This document shows positions 52,095 to 60,612 of a stretch of DNA of 64,000 bases, in pieces. Numbering within the stretch: the stretch's first letter is position 1; the number at the start of each line of letters is the position of its first letter. Source of the DNA: a bacterium. GTDB lineage: Bacteria > Desulfobacterota > Binatia > Binatales > Binataceae. The notes under the pieces were generated by a model. That model searched no databases and had not been told where the DNA came from. It saw only the letters and a program-made list of their open reading frames with translations. The translations under genes were made by a program, and so were the position numbers. The stretch is taken from assembly GCA_014896235.1 (NCBI GenBank), contig JADBKU010000002.1, positions 58,307 to 122,306 of the forward strand, written 5' to 3'.

Positions 52095-52810
52095 AACACC
52101 CGCGCCAGCGTCAGCACGTCAACGCGCCGCGCGCCCGCCTGCAGCAACACGCGCGCGCACTCGTCGGCCGTCGCGCCGGTCGTCATCACATCATCGACCA
52201 GCAGGATGCTGCGATTCGCAACTCGCGCCGGACGGCGCACGGCAAAGGCGTTGCGGATGTTTTCGCGGCGTCCACGACGGGTGCGCGCCGTCTGCGGCGG
52301 AGTCGCCCGTATTCTCATTAGGTTGCCCGCATCGATCGGACGCTCGATACGCCGCGCCACCGCCCGTCCAAGCATCGCGGCCTGATTGAAACCACGCCAG
52401 CGGAGGCGGCTTCGATGAAGCGGCACCGGAATTACCAAATCGTAATCGGCGTCGCCGAGCGGCAGTTCCGCGCCGAGGCATTCTGCCAGCGCCCTGCCCA
52501 GGGATTGGTCTAGACCATATTTGTGGCGCCGGATCAGCGACGCAATTAGGCCCGCATCACGCCCGGCGCCGTCGCGATACGCCGCGACCGCCCGCGCCCG
52601 GCTGAAATGAGGCGGCGCGGCGGCGCAGCGCTCGCACCATTCGCTCGCCCCGGCAATCGGGATTCCGCAGACCGCGCAGAGCGGTTCGCTTAAGCGATCG
52701 ATTTTGCCGATACAGAGCGAACAGACAAGTTCATGGGTTTCGATCGGTAGCCGCCCGCCGCACGCGGCGCATCGTGGCGGAAAGACGAAGTTGAGCAAAT
52801 ACCGCAACAT
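52091..52810 (-). CDS. comF: ComF-family phosphoribosyltransferase-like protein
   Basis: Protein of 239 residues. N-terminal zinc fingers (CAACGG, CSLC, CAVCG, CERC) precede a type I phosphoribosyltransferase domain with SILLVDDVMTTGAT, the PRPP-binding loop, and RGFNQAAMLGRAVA. ComF proteins aid uptake and single-strand handling in natural transformation, though many are in non-competent bacteria. It is the first gene of the seven-gene minus-strand unit. Confidence 0.9.
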   Translation of the reverse strand: MLRYLLNFVFPPRCAACGGRLPIETHELVCSLCIGKIDRLSEPLCAVCGIPIAGASEWCERCAAAPPHFSRARAVAAYRDGAGRDAGLIASLIRRHKYGLDQSLGRALAECLGAELPLGDADYDLVIPVPLHRSRLRWRGFNQAAMLGRAVARRIERPIDAGNLMRIRATPPQTARTRRGRRENIRNAFAVRRPARVANRSILLVDDVMTTGATADECARVLLQAGARRVDVLTLARVL

Positions 52811-52930
52811 TGGCGCGTCCCAATTCCATCAGCTTAAGCCGCAAACCGCCAGACTCAAGCCTTGGCGGCATGGCGGAAAATTGCCCGCACAGCCGATCCG
52901 CTTCGGCCGCATTTATGTTATAGAGCGGGC

Positions 52931-54148
52931 ATGGACGCACCGCTTAAGGGTATTCGGGTCATCGATTGGACGATTTGGCAGCAAGGTCCGGTCGCCACCA
53001 CGATGCTTGCCGATCTCGGCGCCGAGGTAATCAAGATTGAAGAGCGCGACAAGGGCGATCCGGGACGGGCAATCTTCGCCATCGGCGGCTCGGCCGCGAC
53101 CGCAAAGAGCGGCCATAATTTCTATTTCGAGGCGAATAATCGCCACAAACAGAGCCTGACGCTCGATTTGAGCAAGCCTGAGGCCCGCGAGGTCGTATAT
53201 CGGCTTGCCGAAAAATCAGACGTCTTCGTACAAAACTTCCGCAAGGGCGTCGCCGATCGTCTCGGCCTGAGTTACGCCGAGCTGGCGAAACGAAATCCGA
53301 AGATAATCTACGCTAGTTCATCCGGCTACGGCCCGAACGGACCGGACAGCGGCGAGCCTTCATTCGATTATCTGGCGCAATCCCGCTCCGGGATCATGAA
53401 CATCGCAAGCGTCGCGACCGACGAACCGATTTATCTGAACGGCGGAATCGCCGACCAGATGGGCGCGATCATGCTGGCTTACGGCGTGATGACCGCGTTA
53501 GTGGCGCGCGAACGTTACGGTGTGGGGCAGGAGGTCAACGCTTCGCATCTTGGCTCGATGATCGCGCTGCAGGGCTTGAACGTCTCCAGCCGGACCATTC
53601 TTGGCCACGAGTTCCCGCGTTCGACCCGCGACGACGCGTACAATCCGCTCTGGAACCACTATCGATGCGCCGACGGCAAGTGGCTGAGCCTCGGGATGCT
53701 GCAGACCGACCGCTACTGGAAAGATTTTTGCGTCGCGCTAGAGATGCCGGAACTGATTGACGATCCGCGCTTCAATTCAATCCGCGCGCGCGGCAAGAAC
53801 CATCGCGAGCTTGTCGCCATCCTCGATCAGGCGTTCGCGCGCAAGACCCGCGACGAATGGATGGGCATTCTCAAGCGCGGCGGGGATTTCATTTACACGC
53901 GCGTCAACTCGATCGACGATCTGCCGGACGACGAGCAGGTTCTGGCCAACGATTACATCGTCGCTTACGACCATCCCGAAATCGGCCCGACCAAGCTTGT
54001 GGGCGTGCCGATCATGCTCAGCAAAACGCCTGGCAATCCGCGCGGCCGGGCGCCTGAGCTTGGCGAAAATACCGAGATGATTTTGACCGAGATGCTGGGC
54101 TATTCTTGGGAAGACGTCGCGCGACTGCGCGAGAGCGGTGTAATCTAG
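52931..54148 (+). CDS. CaiB/BaiF family CoA-transferase (third)
   Basis: Type III CoA-transferase of 405 residues. MDAPLKGIRVIDWTIWQQGP starts at the family's first strand, so 52931 is used. LADLGAEVIKIEERDKGDPG and PSFDYLAQ with likely catalytic Asp146 are present. It differs clearly from the other two copies in the window, so the three probably have separate substrates. A SnoaL-like gene with a good ribosome site follows after about 65 bases and may be cotranscribed. Confidence 0.9.
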   Translation: MDAPLKGIRVIDWTIWQQGPVATTMLADLGAEVIKIEERDKGDPGRAIFAIGGSAATAKSGHNFYFEANNRHKQSLTLDLSKPEAREVVYRLAEKSDVFVQNFRKGVADRLGLSYAELAKRNPKIIYASSSGYGPNGPDSGEPSFDYLAQSRSGIMNIASVATDEPIYLNGGIADQMGAIMLAYGVMTALVARERYGVGQEVNASHLGSMIALQGLNVSSRTILGHEFPRSTRDDAYNPLWNHYRCADGKWLSLGMLQTDRYWKDFCVALEMPELIDDPRFNSIRARGKNHRELVAILDQAFARKTRDEWMGILKRGGDFIYTRVNSIDDLPDDEQVLANDYIVAYDHPEIGPTKLVGVPIMLSKTPGNPRGRAPELGENTEMILTEMLGYSWEDVARLRESGVI

Positions 54149-54215
54149 GCTAGCGCCTTACGCGTCGCATCCGCAGTTGGGCGCACGGCCGAATGATTTT
54201 GGGGAGAGATCAGCT

Positions 54216-54626
54216 ATGCCGTTAACCGGAACGATGGAAGATCGCGAACAGATTCGCGAACTCTACGCGCGTTACGCCTTTACGATCGATCATGGCCCGC
54301 ATGACGATTGGGTCCGATGTTTCACTGAGGACGGCGTCTTCGAAAGCCCCCGGCTTGGCCGCCACGCCGGCCATGACGGACTGCGGAAGTTCACCCAAAT
54401 GTACAAGAACTCCGCAGGCGACGCGCAGGTTCGCCACATGATGACCAATGTCATCTTCACGATCGATGGCGACACCGCGATGGGCGGATGCTATCTGGAA
54501 TATTTCCATTGCAAGAACGGCAGGGCCACGCTCGAGGCGATCGGCCGCTACCAGGACGAATTGCGCAAAATCAACGGCCAGTGGCTGTTCCAGTACCGCC
54601 GCGTCTATATCGACGGCCACGGTTGA
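54216..54626 (+). CDS. SnoaL-like (NTF2 fold) protein
   Basis: Protein of 136 residues with the cone-shaped NTF2-like fold of SnoaL, scytalone dehydratase and ring-hydroxylating beta subunits. MEDREQIRELYARYAFTIDHGPHDDWVRCFTEDGVFES, GHDGLRKF, and QVRHMMTNVIFTIDGDTA give the standard pattern. The His/Asp pair (D33-D34 and H84 region) could serve acid-base catalysis. Start 54216 is supported by GGGGAGAG. It may act on the same compound as the adjacent CoA-transferase. Confidence 0.82.
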   Translation: MPLTGTMEDREQIRELYARYAFTIDHGPHDDWVRCFTEDGVFESPRLGRHAGHDGLRKFTQMYKNSAGDAQVRHMMTNVIFTIDGDTAMGGCYLEYFHCKNGRATLEAIGRYQDELRKINGQWLFQYRRVYIDGHG

Positions 54627-54647
54627 GCGGCGCGGCCGGCGCTTGAT

Positions 54648-55532
54648 TCACGCGGCCCCGGATAAAGCGGATTCCAGATCGGCCGGATAAGGCGCCGAAA
54701 TACGCACGAAAGCGCCGCTGGGAGCCGTCAGTTCGAGTTCCGCCAGATGCAGCCAGAAGCGCCCCGGCGCGAGCCGAAGCGCTTGCGGACCGCCGTATAA
54801 TTCATCGCCGGCGATCGGGAATCCCGCGCTCGCCAGATGCACGCGAATCTGATGGCGAACGCCGGTCGTCGGCGCCGCTGCAACCAAAGTAAAACCGCCG
54901 ATTCTCCTGAGCGGCGCGACGGCGGTCAGCGCGGGGCGCGGATTCGATCGATACGCGCTGGCGGCTGACCCGACCGGCGGCCAGCTACGAACCGCGACCA
55001 TCCGCCGCGGATTCTTCGCATGATGAGCGATCGGCGAATCGATCTGCAGCGGCCGTTCGATCGCTCCCGCGACCAGCGCATGATAACGCCGCATGATCGC
55101 GCCGTTTTTGAGCGCAGCACGCATCACGGCGTATGCGCCTGGATTGCGCGCGATCATCAGCGCCCCCGAAGTGCCGTTGTCCAACCGATGGATCAATCCA
55201 CCCTCGGCCGGTTTCGGCCCCGCTTCAGCGGTCTCTGGAAAGCGCGCGACGACCGCGTTCATCATCGTGCCGTTCTCCCCCGGACGCAGCGGGTAGCAGG
55301 CCATGGGAGCCGGTTTGGCGACGATCAAAAGATCGCGGTCTTCGTAGAGAATCGCCAGTTCGGATTTGGCGGCGGGCGCTATCGCCGGCGTTTCGGAGGC
55401 CGGCTCAATCTCGACCGCGTCGCCGGACGCGACCGCCTCGCCCTTGCGCCAACGCCGCCCGTTGACCCGCACCCGGCCCGATTCGATAAGTTCGCGCGCG
55501 GCGCGGCGCGACTGTGCGAGGCCCAGCCGCAC
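54648..55532 (-). CDS. RluA-family pseudouridine synthase, unclear start
   Basis: RNA-modifying enzyme converting uridine to pseudouridine. An S4 domain (ESGRVRVNGRRWRKGE) leads to the catalytic domain with GGLIHRLDNGTSGALM (catalytic Asp) and GVRHQIRVHLASAGFPI. The track starts at a GTG (55532), but the codons before it read GERLDRWL, the conserved first helix of S4, with no ATG, GTG or TTG in frame further upstream. The real start is therefore upstream and non-canonical, or the assembly carries an indel. The neighbour's stop lies just before. Confidence 0.85.
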   Translation of the reverse strand: MRLGLAQSRRAARELIESGRVRVNGRRWRKGEAVASGDAVEIEPASETPAIAPAAKSELAILYEDRDLLIVAKPAPMACYPLRPGENGTMMNAVVARFPETAEAGPKPAEGGLIHRLDNGTSGALMIARNPGAYAVMRAALKNGAIMRRYHALVAGAIERPLQIDSPIAHHAKNPRRMVAVRSWPPVGSAASAYRSNPRPALTAVAPLRRIGGFTLVAAAPTTGVRHQIRVHLASAGFPIAGDELYGGPQALRLAPGRFWLHLAELELTAPSGAFVRISAPYPADLESALSGAA

Positions 55533-55557
55533 CAGCCAGCGATCGAGCCGCTCGCCG

Positions 55558-56127
55558 TCAGTTGCTGGAAATTCCGTGACGCACCCAGCCTTCGATTTGG
55601 CGATAAAATCCGGCGAAAGGATCGTCTCCCGGCGCGGGTTGAAAATAACATTTCTGCATGAAGTCGAGCGCGCCGGAGTAATGCTCGAAGCGCCGGCTCA
55701 ACTCTTCGAACATCAGGAAACCGGGATTGTAAAGCGCCACGTCCAGTTCGGAAACCGCATGGTACGAGCGCGCCCCCTCGGCGAAGTAATAGTCAAGATA
55801 GCCGCCGCGCTCGACGTAGCGCCGAAATAATCCCGACATGAAAAGCGTGTAGTCGCCGACGTACTTGCGCAATTCGCGCTCGCCCGCGATGCGCGCGCCG
55901 GCGTTTGGGGCAGCCGCGGCCAGCATCGCCTCGACCACGCTGGTCAGGCGCCGTCCTTCGGCGCCGCGCAGCGCCAGCCATCGGTCGGAACGGCTGAACT
56001 CCGCAAGCATCGTTGCGACGTACTCCACGACCGGCCGATCGTGAATTCCAAGCTGATCGAAACTTTTGCGCACCAGCGTGAGAAAAAAGCCCTTGAGCTT
56101 TTCGACGGAAGAAACCGGAACTGGCAT
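55558..56127 (-). CDS. Conserved protein of unknown function
   Basis: Protein of 189 residues from MPVPVSSVEKLKGFFLTL. It is mostly helical and aromatic-rich toward the end (GGYLDYYFAEGARSYHAV, FEHYSGALDFMQKCYF). No signal, membrane segment or catalytic motif is visible. I do not recognise the family. The longer track ORF reaches back into uvrA; the GGAGG upstream is 15 bases from this ATG, so the start is uncertain. It is placed between uvrA and the pseudouridine synthase, all on the minus strand. Confidence 0.65.
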   Translation of the reverse strand: MPVPVSSVEKLKGFFLTLVRKSFDQLGIHDRPVVEYVATMLAEFSRSDRWLALRGAEGRRLTSVVEAMLAAAAPNAGARIAGERELRKYVGDYTLFMSGLFRRYVERGGYLDYYFAEGARSYHAVSELDVALYNPGFLMFEELSRRFEHYSGALDFMQKCYFQPAPGDDPFAGFYRQIEGWVRHGISSN

Positions 56128-56225
56128 GACGGGACCGTGCAGCCTCCTTCCCGGGCGCCAGGCGCCGCCGGCGCCGTTTAACAATAAAATAACAGAAGCG
56201 CGCCGCCTCAATCCATGCCGGACCG

Positions 56226-59135
56226 TCAAGCCTGCGCCGCCGAACGGATCGCCGCGCGCGCCGCCGTTCGTCCAGCGTTCACCGGCAATCCGAACAGACG
56301 GCGCAATTCGCGCCCGGTCAGCGATTTGTCCGACGCCGCGACCGCGAGCGGGTCGCCCGCGGCCACAATCCGTCCGCCCTCGTCGCCGCCGCCCGGACCA
56401 AGGTCGATCACATAGTCGGCGTGCGCGATAAATTCGAGGTTGTGTTCGATCGCGACCACCGTATTGCCTTCCGCCACCAGCCGCGCCAGCACCCTCAGCA
56501 GCCGCCGTATATCCGACGACGCCAGCCCCGTGGTCGGCTCATCCAGCAAGAACATCCGCGGCAGCGCCTTGCCCTTGTCGCTGGTCCGCGGCGGTTCGAG
56601 GTCGGCGAGCAGGAAGCGCGCGAGCTTAAGCCGCTGGGCCTCGCCGCCCGAAAGCGTCGAGGTCGCCTGTCCGAGCTGCAGATAGCCAAGACCGACGGCG
56701 ATCAGCGGGTCGAGCCGTTTGGTCAAGCCCGGATACTTGCGCTGATCGAAAAAGGCGCGCGCCTCTTCGACCGTGAGCTCAAGCGTCTCGCTGATATTCT
56801 TGCCGTTGAATCGAATCGCCAGAATATGGCTCTTGAAGCGGCGGCCGTCGCACGCCTCGCACTTCACTTCCAGGTCGGCCATGAAGTGCATTTCGATCGT
56901 CACGGTTCCGGCCCCGTGGCATCGCTCGCAGCGTCCGCCGTCAACGTTGAAAGAAAAATCGCGCGCGCTCGCGCCAAGCCGCCGCGCTTCGGGCGACGAC
57001 GCGAAGATTTTCCGGATCTCGTCGTAGATTTTCAGATATGTCGCCGGATTGGAGCGCAGCGAGCGCGCGGGCAGCTCCTGCCCCATATGGACCATCTCGC
57101 CGATCTGCTCAAGCCCCTCGATCTGGTCGCACGCGCCGGCGTCGCTCGCCGCTTCGCCCTCGCGCCGCAGATAATTGTTGTAAAGCACCGTCTCGATCAG
57201 CGTCGATTTGCCGGAGCCGGAAACTCCCGTCACGCAGACCAGCCGTCCGAGCGGTATCGAGACGTTCAAATCGCGCAAGTTGTTCTCCCGCGCGCCCACG
57301 ATGCGCACCGCCGGATCGCGCTTCGTCACGCGCCGCTGGCGCGCCAGCGCGCGCATCAGGAGCACGCGTCCCGGCGTCTCGCCCGCGCCGTTGCGCGGTT
57401 GCTGGCCAGGCTCGCCCGCGTACAACAAACGGCCGCCTTCGCGGCCGCCGCCCGGCCCCAACTCGACGAGATAATCCGCTCCCGCGATCATCGCCGGATC
57501 GTGCTCGACCAGCACCACCGTATTGCCAAGGTCGCGCAGATGGCGCAGCACGCCCAGGAGCGCGCGCGAATCCGCCGCGTGCAGCCCGACCGTCGGTTCG
57601 TCGAGCGCGTAGAGCGTCGCCGAGAGCAGGCTGCCGAGCGCGCTCGCCAGATGAATCCGCTGCGCCTCGCCGCCGGACAGCGTGCGCGCCTGCCGCTCGA
57701 GCGTCAGGTAGCCGAGTCCGACCTCGTTCAGATAGCCGACCCGATTTTTTAGTTCGCGCAACAGCACGCCCGCGCGCGCGGCAATCTCTTTCCGCCGTCC
57801 CAGAGCCGCGAGCCATCGCGGCAGATCGCGCACCGCGATCCGGCTCACTTCGGCGATCGATTTACCGTCAACGACCACATTGAGCGCTTCGGCGCGGAGC
57901 TTCGTTCCTCCGCAGGCGGGGCAGGGCGTGAAGCGCCGATAGCGCGCCAGCAGGATTCGCACGTGGGTCTTGTAGCGCCGGCGCTCCAGCCAGCGGAAAA
58001 ACCCCCGCACTCCCGGCCAGTGCTCGTCCCAGTCCTGGCCCTCCTGGCGCGGCTCGCCGTCCAGCAGCCACGAGCGCTCCTCCGCCGTCATCTCATTGAA
58101 CGGCACGATCGTCCGGACTTTCGCCCGCCGCGCGCACTTGAGCATCCATTGCTGCATTTCTCGATAGGCCGGCGTGCGCCACGGCGCGACCAGTCCTTGC
58201 CGCAGCGAAAGCCGCGGATTCGGCATGACCTTGTCGAGATCGAGCTCGACCGTCCGCCCGAAACCTTCGCATTCCGGGCAGGCGCCGATCGGGCTGTTGG
58301 CGGAAAACAGCGCCGGACTCGGCTCGGGATAGCGCGCGCCGCATCGTGAACAGTTGAACCGCCGATCGAAATCGACGATGTCCGCCGTTCGCGACGTTCC
58401 GTTGTCGCGCTCGATCCGCGCTGCCTGCGCCCGGCCGCCGCCAAGGTAAAACGCCTTCTCCAGCGCTTCGCGCACGCGCTCTTCCGCGCCTTCGCCGGCG
58501 ATCGCGATCCGGTCGATCACCACCATCAGCGGGTCGGCCGGCGCGGCTTCGCCCGATTCCCTGAACCGCTCGGCGGCGTCGGCGACGTTCGCGATTTGGC
58601 CGTCGGCGAACAGGCGATGGTAGCCGTTTTCGATCAGCCATGCGGCCGCCTCCGCGGGCGTTCGCGAGCCGGTCTCGAACGGCGCGGCGATTACGTAAAG
58701 TCCCGGCTTGGCGAGCAGTTGCGCCGCGGCGCTTTCGACCGAATCGCGCCGCACCTCGATTCCGCATCGCGGGCAAAGCGTACGGCCGACGGCGACATAG
58801 AGCAGCCGCAGGTAATCGCTGATTTCCGTGACCGTGCCGACCGTCGAACGCGCGTTCTTGATCGTGTTCTTCTGGCGCAGCGCCAACGCCGGCGGAATTT
58901 CGGTAATCGAATCCACGTCCGGCCGATCCATCCGCGCCAGAAACAGCCGCGCGTAGGTCGAAAGGCTCTGCACGTAACGGCGCTGACCCTCGGCGTAAAT
59001 CGTGTCGAACACCAGGCTCGACTTGCCCGATCCCGATACTCCCGTCACCGCGATCAGCCGGCGATGCGGCAGGTCGAGCGAAATGTTGGCGAGGTTGTGG
59101 GTGCGCGCGCCGCGGATGCTGATCGAGCGCTCCAA
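56226..59135 (-). CDS. uvrA: Excinuclease ABC subunit A, divergent form
   Basis: DNA damage-recognition ATPase of nucleotide excision repair, 969 residues. Two ABC modules are complete: GVSGSGKSSLVFDTIYAEG with RTLSGGEAQRIHLASALGS, and GVSGSGKSTLIETV with STLSGGEAQRLKLARFL. Zinc-finger cysteines (CPRC, CSRC, CPEC, CPAC, CERC, CEAC) and the UvrB-contact region (ALALRQKNTIKNARSTVGTVTEI) are present. The stretch before RSNPATY reads MGQELPARSL rather than the usual SPIGRTP, so it looks like a divergent paralogue; whether another uvrA exists is unknown. Confidence 0.9.
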   Translation of the reverse strand: MERSISIRGARTHNLANISLDLPHRRLIAVTGVSGSGKSSLVFDTIYAEGQRRYVQSLSTYARLFLARMDRPDVDSITEIPPALALRQKNTIKNARSTVGTVTEISDYLRLLYVAVGRTLCPRCGIEVRRDSVESAAAQLLAKPGLYVIAAPFETGSRTPAEAAAWLIENGYHRLFADGQIANVADAAERFRESGEAAPADPLMVVIDRIAIAGEGAEERVREALEKAFYLGGGRAQAARIERDNGTSRTADIVDFDRRFNCSRCGARYPEPSPALFSANSPIGACPECEGFGRTVELDLDKVMPNPRLSLRQGLVAPWRTPAYREMQQWMLKCARRAKVRTIVPFNEMTAEERSWLLDGEPRQEGQDWDEHWPGVRGFFRWLERRRYKTHVRILLARYRRFTPCPACGGTKLRAEALNVVVDGKSIAEVSRIAVRDLPRWLAALGRRKEIAARAGVLLRELKNRVGYLNEVGLGYLTLERQARTLSGGEAQRIHLASALGSLLSATLYALDEPTVGLHAADSRALLGVLRHLRDLGNTVVLVEHDPAMIAGADYLVELGPGGGREGGRLLYAGEPGQQPRNGAGETPGRVLLMRALARQRRVTKRDPAVRIVGARENNLRDLNVSIPLGRLVCVTGVSGSGKSTLIETVLYNNYLRREGEAASDAGACDQIEGLEQIGEMVHMGQELPARSLRSNPATYLKIYDEIRKIFASSPEARRLGASARDFSFNVDGGRCERCHGAGTVTIEMHFMADLEVKCEACDGRRFKSHILAIRFNGKNISETLELTVEEARAFFDQRKYPGLTKRLDPLIAVGLGYLQLGQATSTLSGGEAQRLKLARFLLADLEPPRTSDKGKALPRMFLLDEPTTGLASSDIRRLLRVLARLVAEGNTVVAIEHNLEFIAHADYVIDLGPGGGDEGGRIVAAGDPLAVAASDKSLTGRELRRLFGLPVNAGRTAARAAIRSAAQA

Positions 59136-59149
59136 GCCGTGCTCCGAAC

Positions 59150-59371
59150 TCAGCGCGGGTCCGTCAGCGGGCGCGCCTTGATTTTCCGTTCTCCGGGATA
59201 TTCGCCGGCGACTTCCGCATAAAGTTCGCGCAGCTTGAGGTCGAACTGCGCCTGGAGGCGGCTGGTCGCCGCCTGCCGCTCAGCGTCAGGCAAATCCCGG
59301 ACTTTGGCCAACTCTTCTTCGAGCTGGCACATCAGCCGATTCCGCTGCACCAGATACTGATAGCCGTTCAT
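59150..59371 (-). CDS. Small helical protein of unknown function
   Basis: Protein of 73 residues starting at MNGYQYLVQRNRLMC. QLEEELAKVRDLPDAERQAATSRLQAQFDLKLRELYAEVAGEY is a heptad-like helical stretch, probably a coiled coil. No known family. The start at 59371 avoids crossing into the divergent pgeF gene. It lies 14 bases before uvrA in the same direction and may be cotranscribed. Coding status is plausible but not certain. Confidence 0.5.
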   Translation of the reverse strand: MNGYQYLVQRNRLMCQLEEELAKVRDLPDAERQAATSRLQAQFDLKLRELYAEVAGEYPGERKIKARPLTDPR

Positions 59372-59442
59372 AGGCGTCCCTGAATCGAAATCCCAAAAAC
59401 AAAAGTATAGGTTATCCGCATCAGTCAGACCACCTTTCGACA

Positions 59443-60225
59443 ATGGCCTCGTTCCATCAATTCACAGCCGCGGCGCTCGACGCCGCCACCAGTCCGCACC
59501 TTGCCGGGACCGTCCACGGCTTCATGGGACGCGCCGGCGGCGTGAGCCGTGGCGCGTACGCGACCTTCAACCTCGCGCGATGGATCGGCGACGATGCCGA
59601 GGCGGTCGCGGAAAACTGGCGGCGATGGCGCGCCAATTATCCGGGCCTCGCGACCGCCAATGTCGCCCAGGTCCACGGCGCAACCATCCATCGCGTGGGT
59701 CGCGGATGGGGCGATATCCGGCCGGAGGGCGACGGGATGGTCTCGGCCCAAAGCGGAGTGGCGCTGGGCGTCTTCACCGCCGATTGCGCGCCGATTCTGC
59801 TCGCCGATCGCACGCGGCGCGTAATCGGTGCGCTGCACGCCGGATGGCGCGGGACGATCGCCGGAATCGCGGGCGCAGGAGTGCGCGCGATGGTTGAACT
59901 CGGCGCCCGGCCGGAGGCTATCCGCGCCGCGATTGGACCGGCTATCGGTCAGTGCTGTTTTGAAGTGGACCTTGAACTTGCCGAACGTTTCGAACGCGAA
60001 ATCGCTGGCGCCGCCGTTTTCGCGCGTCCCGGCCGCCCCGGCAAGGCCTATCTCGACCTGCGCGGCATCAATCGGATGTTGCTCGAACGGGCTGGATTGA
60101 ATCCTGATGCGATCGATGAAGTTGGGCCGTGCACGCGATGCTCAAACGATCGTTATTTTTCGCGCCGCGCCGCCGGCGGCGCCGTGACCGGCCTGCAGAT
60201 GAGCTTCATTGCTCTCAGCGATTGA
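59443..60225 (+). CDS. pgeF: Peptidoglycan editing factor PgeF (YfiH, laccase-domain)
   Basis: Cytoplasmic copper/zinc-type enzyme of the multicopper polyphenol oxidase-like YfiH family, which removes faulty murein precursors. VFTADCAPILL, GALHAGWRGT and AAIGPAIGQCCFEV carry the Cys and His metal ligands, and EVGPCTRCSNDRYFSRR the C-terminal cysteines. Length 260 is normal. It is divergent from the small helical protein and followed by a small basic ORF. Confidence 0.92.
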   Translation: MASFHQFTAAALDAATSPHLAGTVHGFMGRAGGVSRGAYATFNLARWIGDDAEAVAENWRRWRANYPGLATANVAQVHGATIHRVGRGWGDIRPEGDGMVSAQSGVALGVFTADCAPILLADRTRRVIGALHAGWRGTIAGIAGAGVRAMVELGARPEAIRAAIGPAIGQCCFEVDLELAERFEREIAGAAVFARPGRPGKAYLDLRGINRMLLERAGLNPDAIDEVGPCTRCSNDRYFSRRAAGGAVTGLQMSFIALSD

Positions 60226-60303
60226 GATACTTCCGCACCGGGGCGGCCATGACTTGCGGGCGTGAAGGCTCACGCGCACAATCAAAAGGCTGAGGCGACG
60301 GCG

Positions 60304-60501
60304 ATGGCGTCCAGGAAAACCCGCGCGGCGAAGGTCGCGAGCGTCCGCGCATTGATCGAAAAGCTGCGCAAACCGCTCGCGCCGCCGACCGTGACCCATC
60401 CGGACGAACGCAAATACGACCGCGCCCGCGAACGCGCGCGGCTTCGCCGTGTCGAGCGCGACGCAATTTCCGCTTCGGACAAATCTCAAGTATCAGAGTA
60501 A
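60304..60501 (+). CDS. Small basic protein, weakly supported
   Basis: ORF of 65 residues from MASRKTRAAKVASV, Lys/Arg-rich with a predicted helix (RALIEKLRKPL) and RARERARLRRVERD tail. GAGG precedes the ATG; an upstream GTG at 60262 would lengthen it. No family recognised. It is kept because the gap between pgeF and the acyl-CoA dehydrogenases would otherwise be empty, but it could be non-coding. Confidence 0.35.
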   Translation: MASRKTRAAKVASVRALIEKLRKPLAPPTVTHPDERKYDRARERARLRRVERDAISASDKSQVSE

Positions 60502-60612
60502 GTTTCTGCCCGCCCGACCTGTTGTCCGACCGCACGCTTCACTACGTTCAAACAACGGCCTACTATTATTCGTCACGCTTGGAAATTCGCGCCGGGAAGG
60601 AATGCCCGCCTG

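Noticed and set aside
56421-57752. 443-residue ORF on the + strand
   Set aside because: Antisense to uvrA, whose Walker and zinc motifs are complete.
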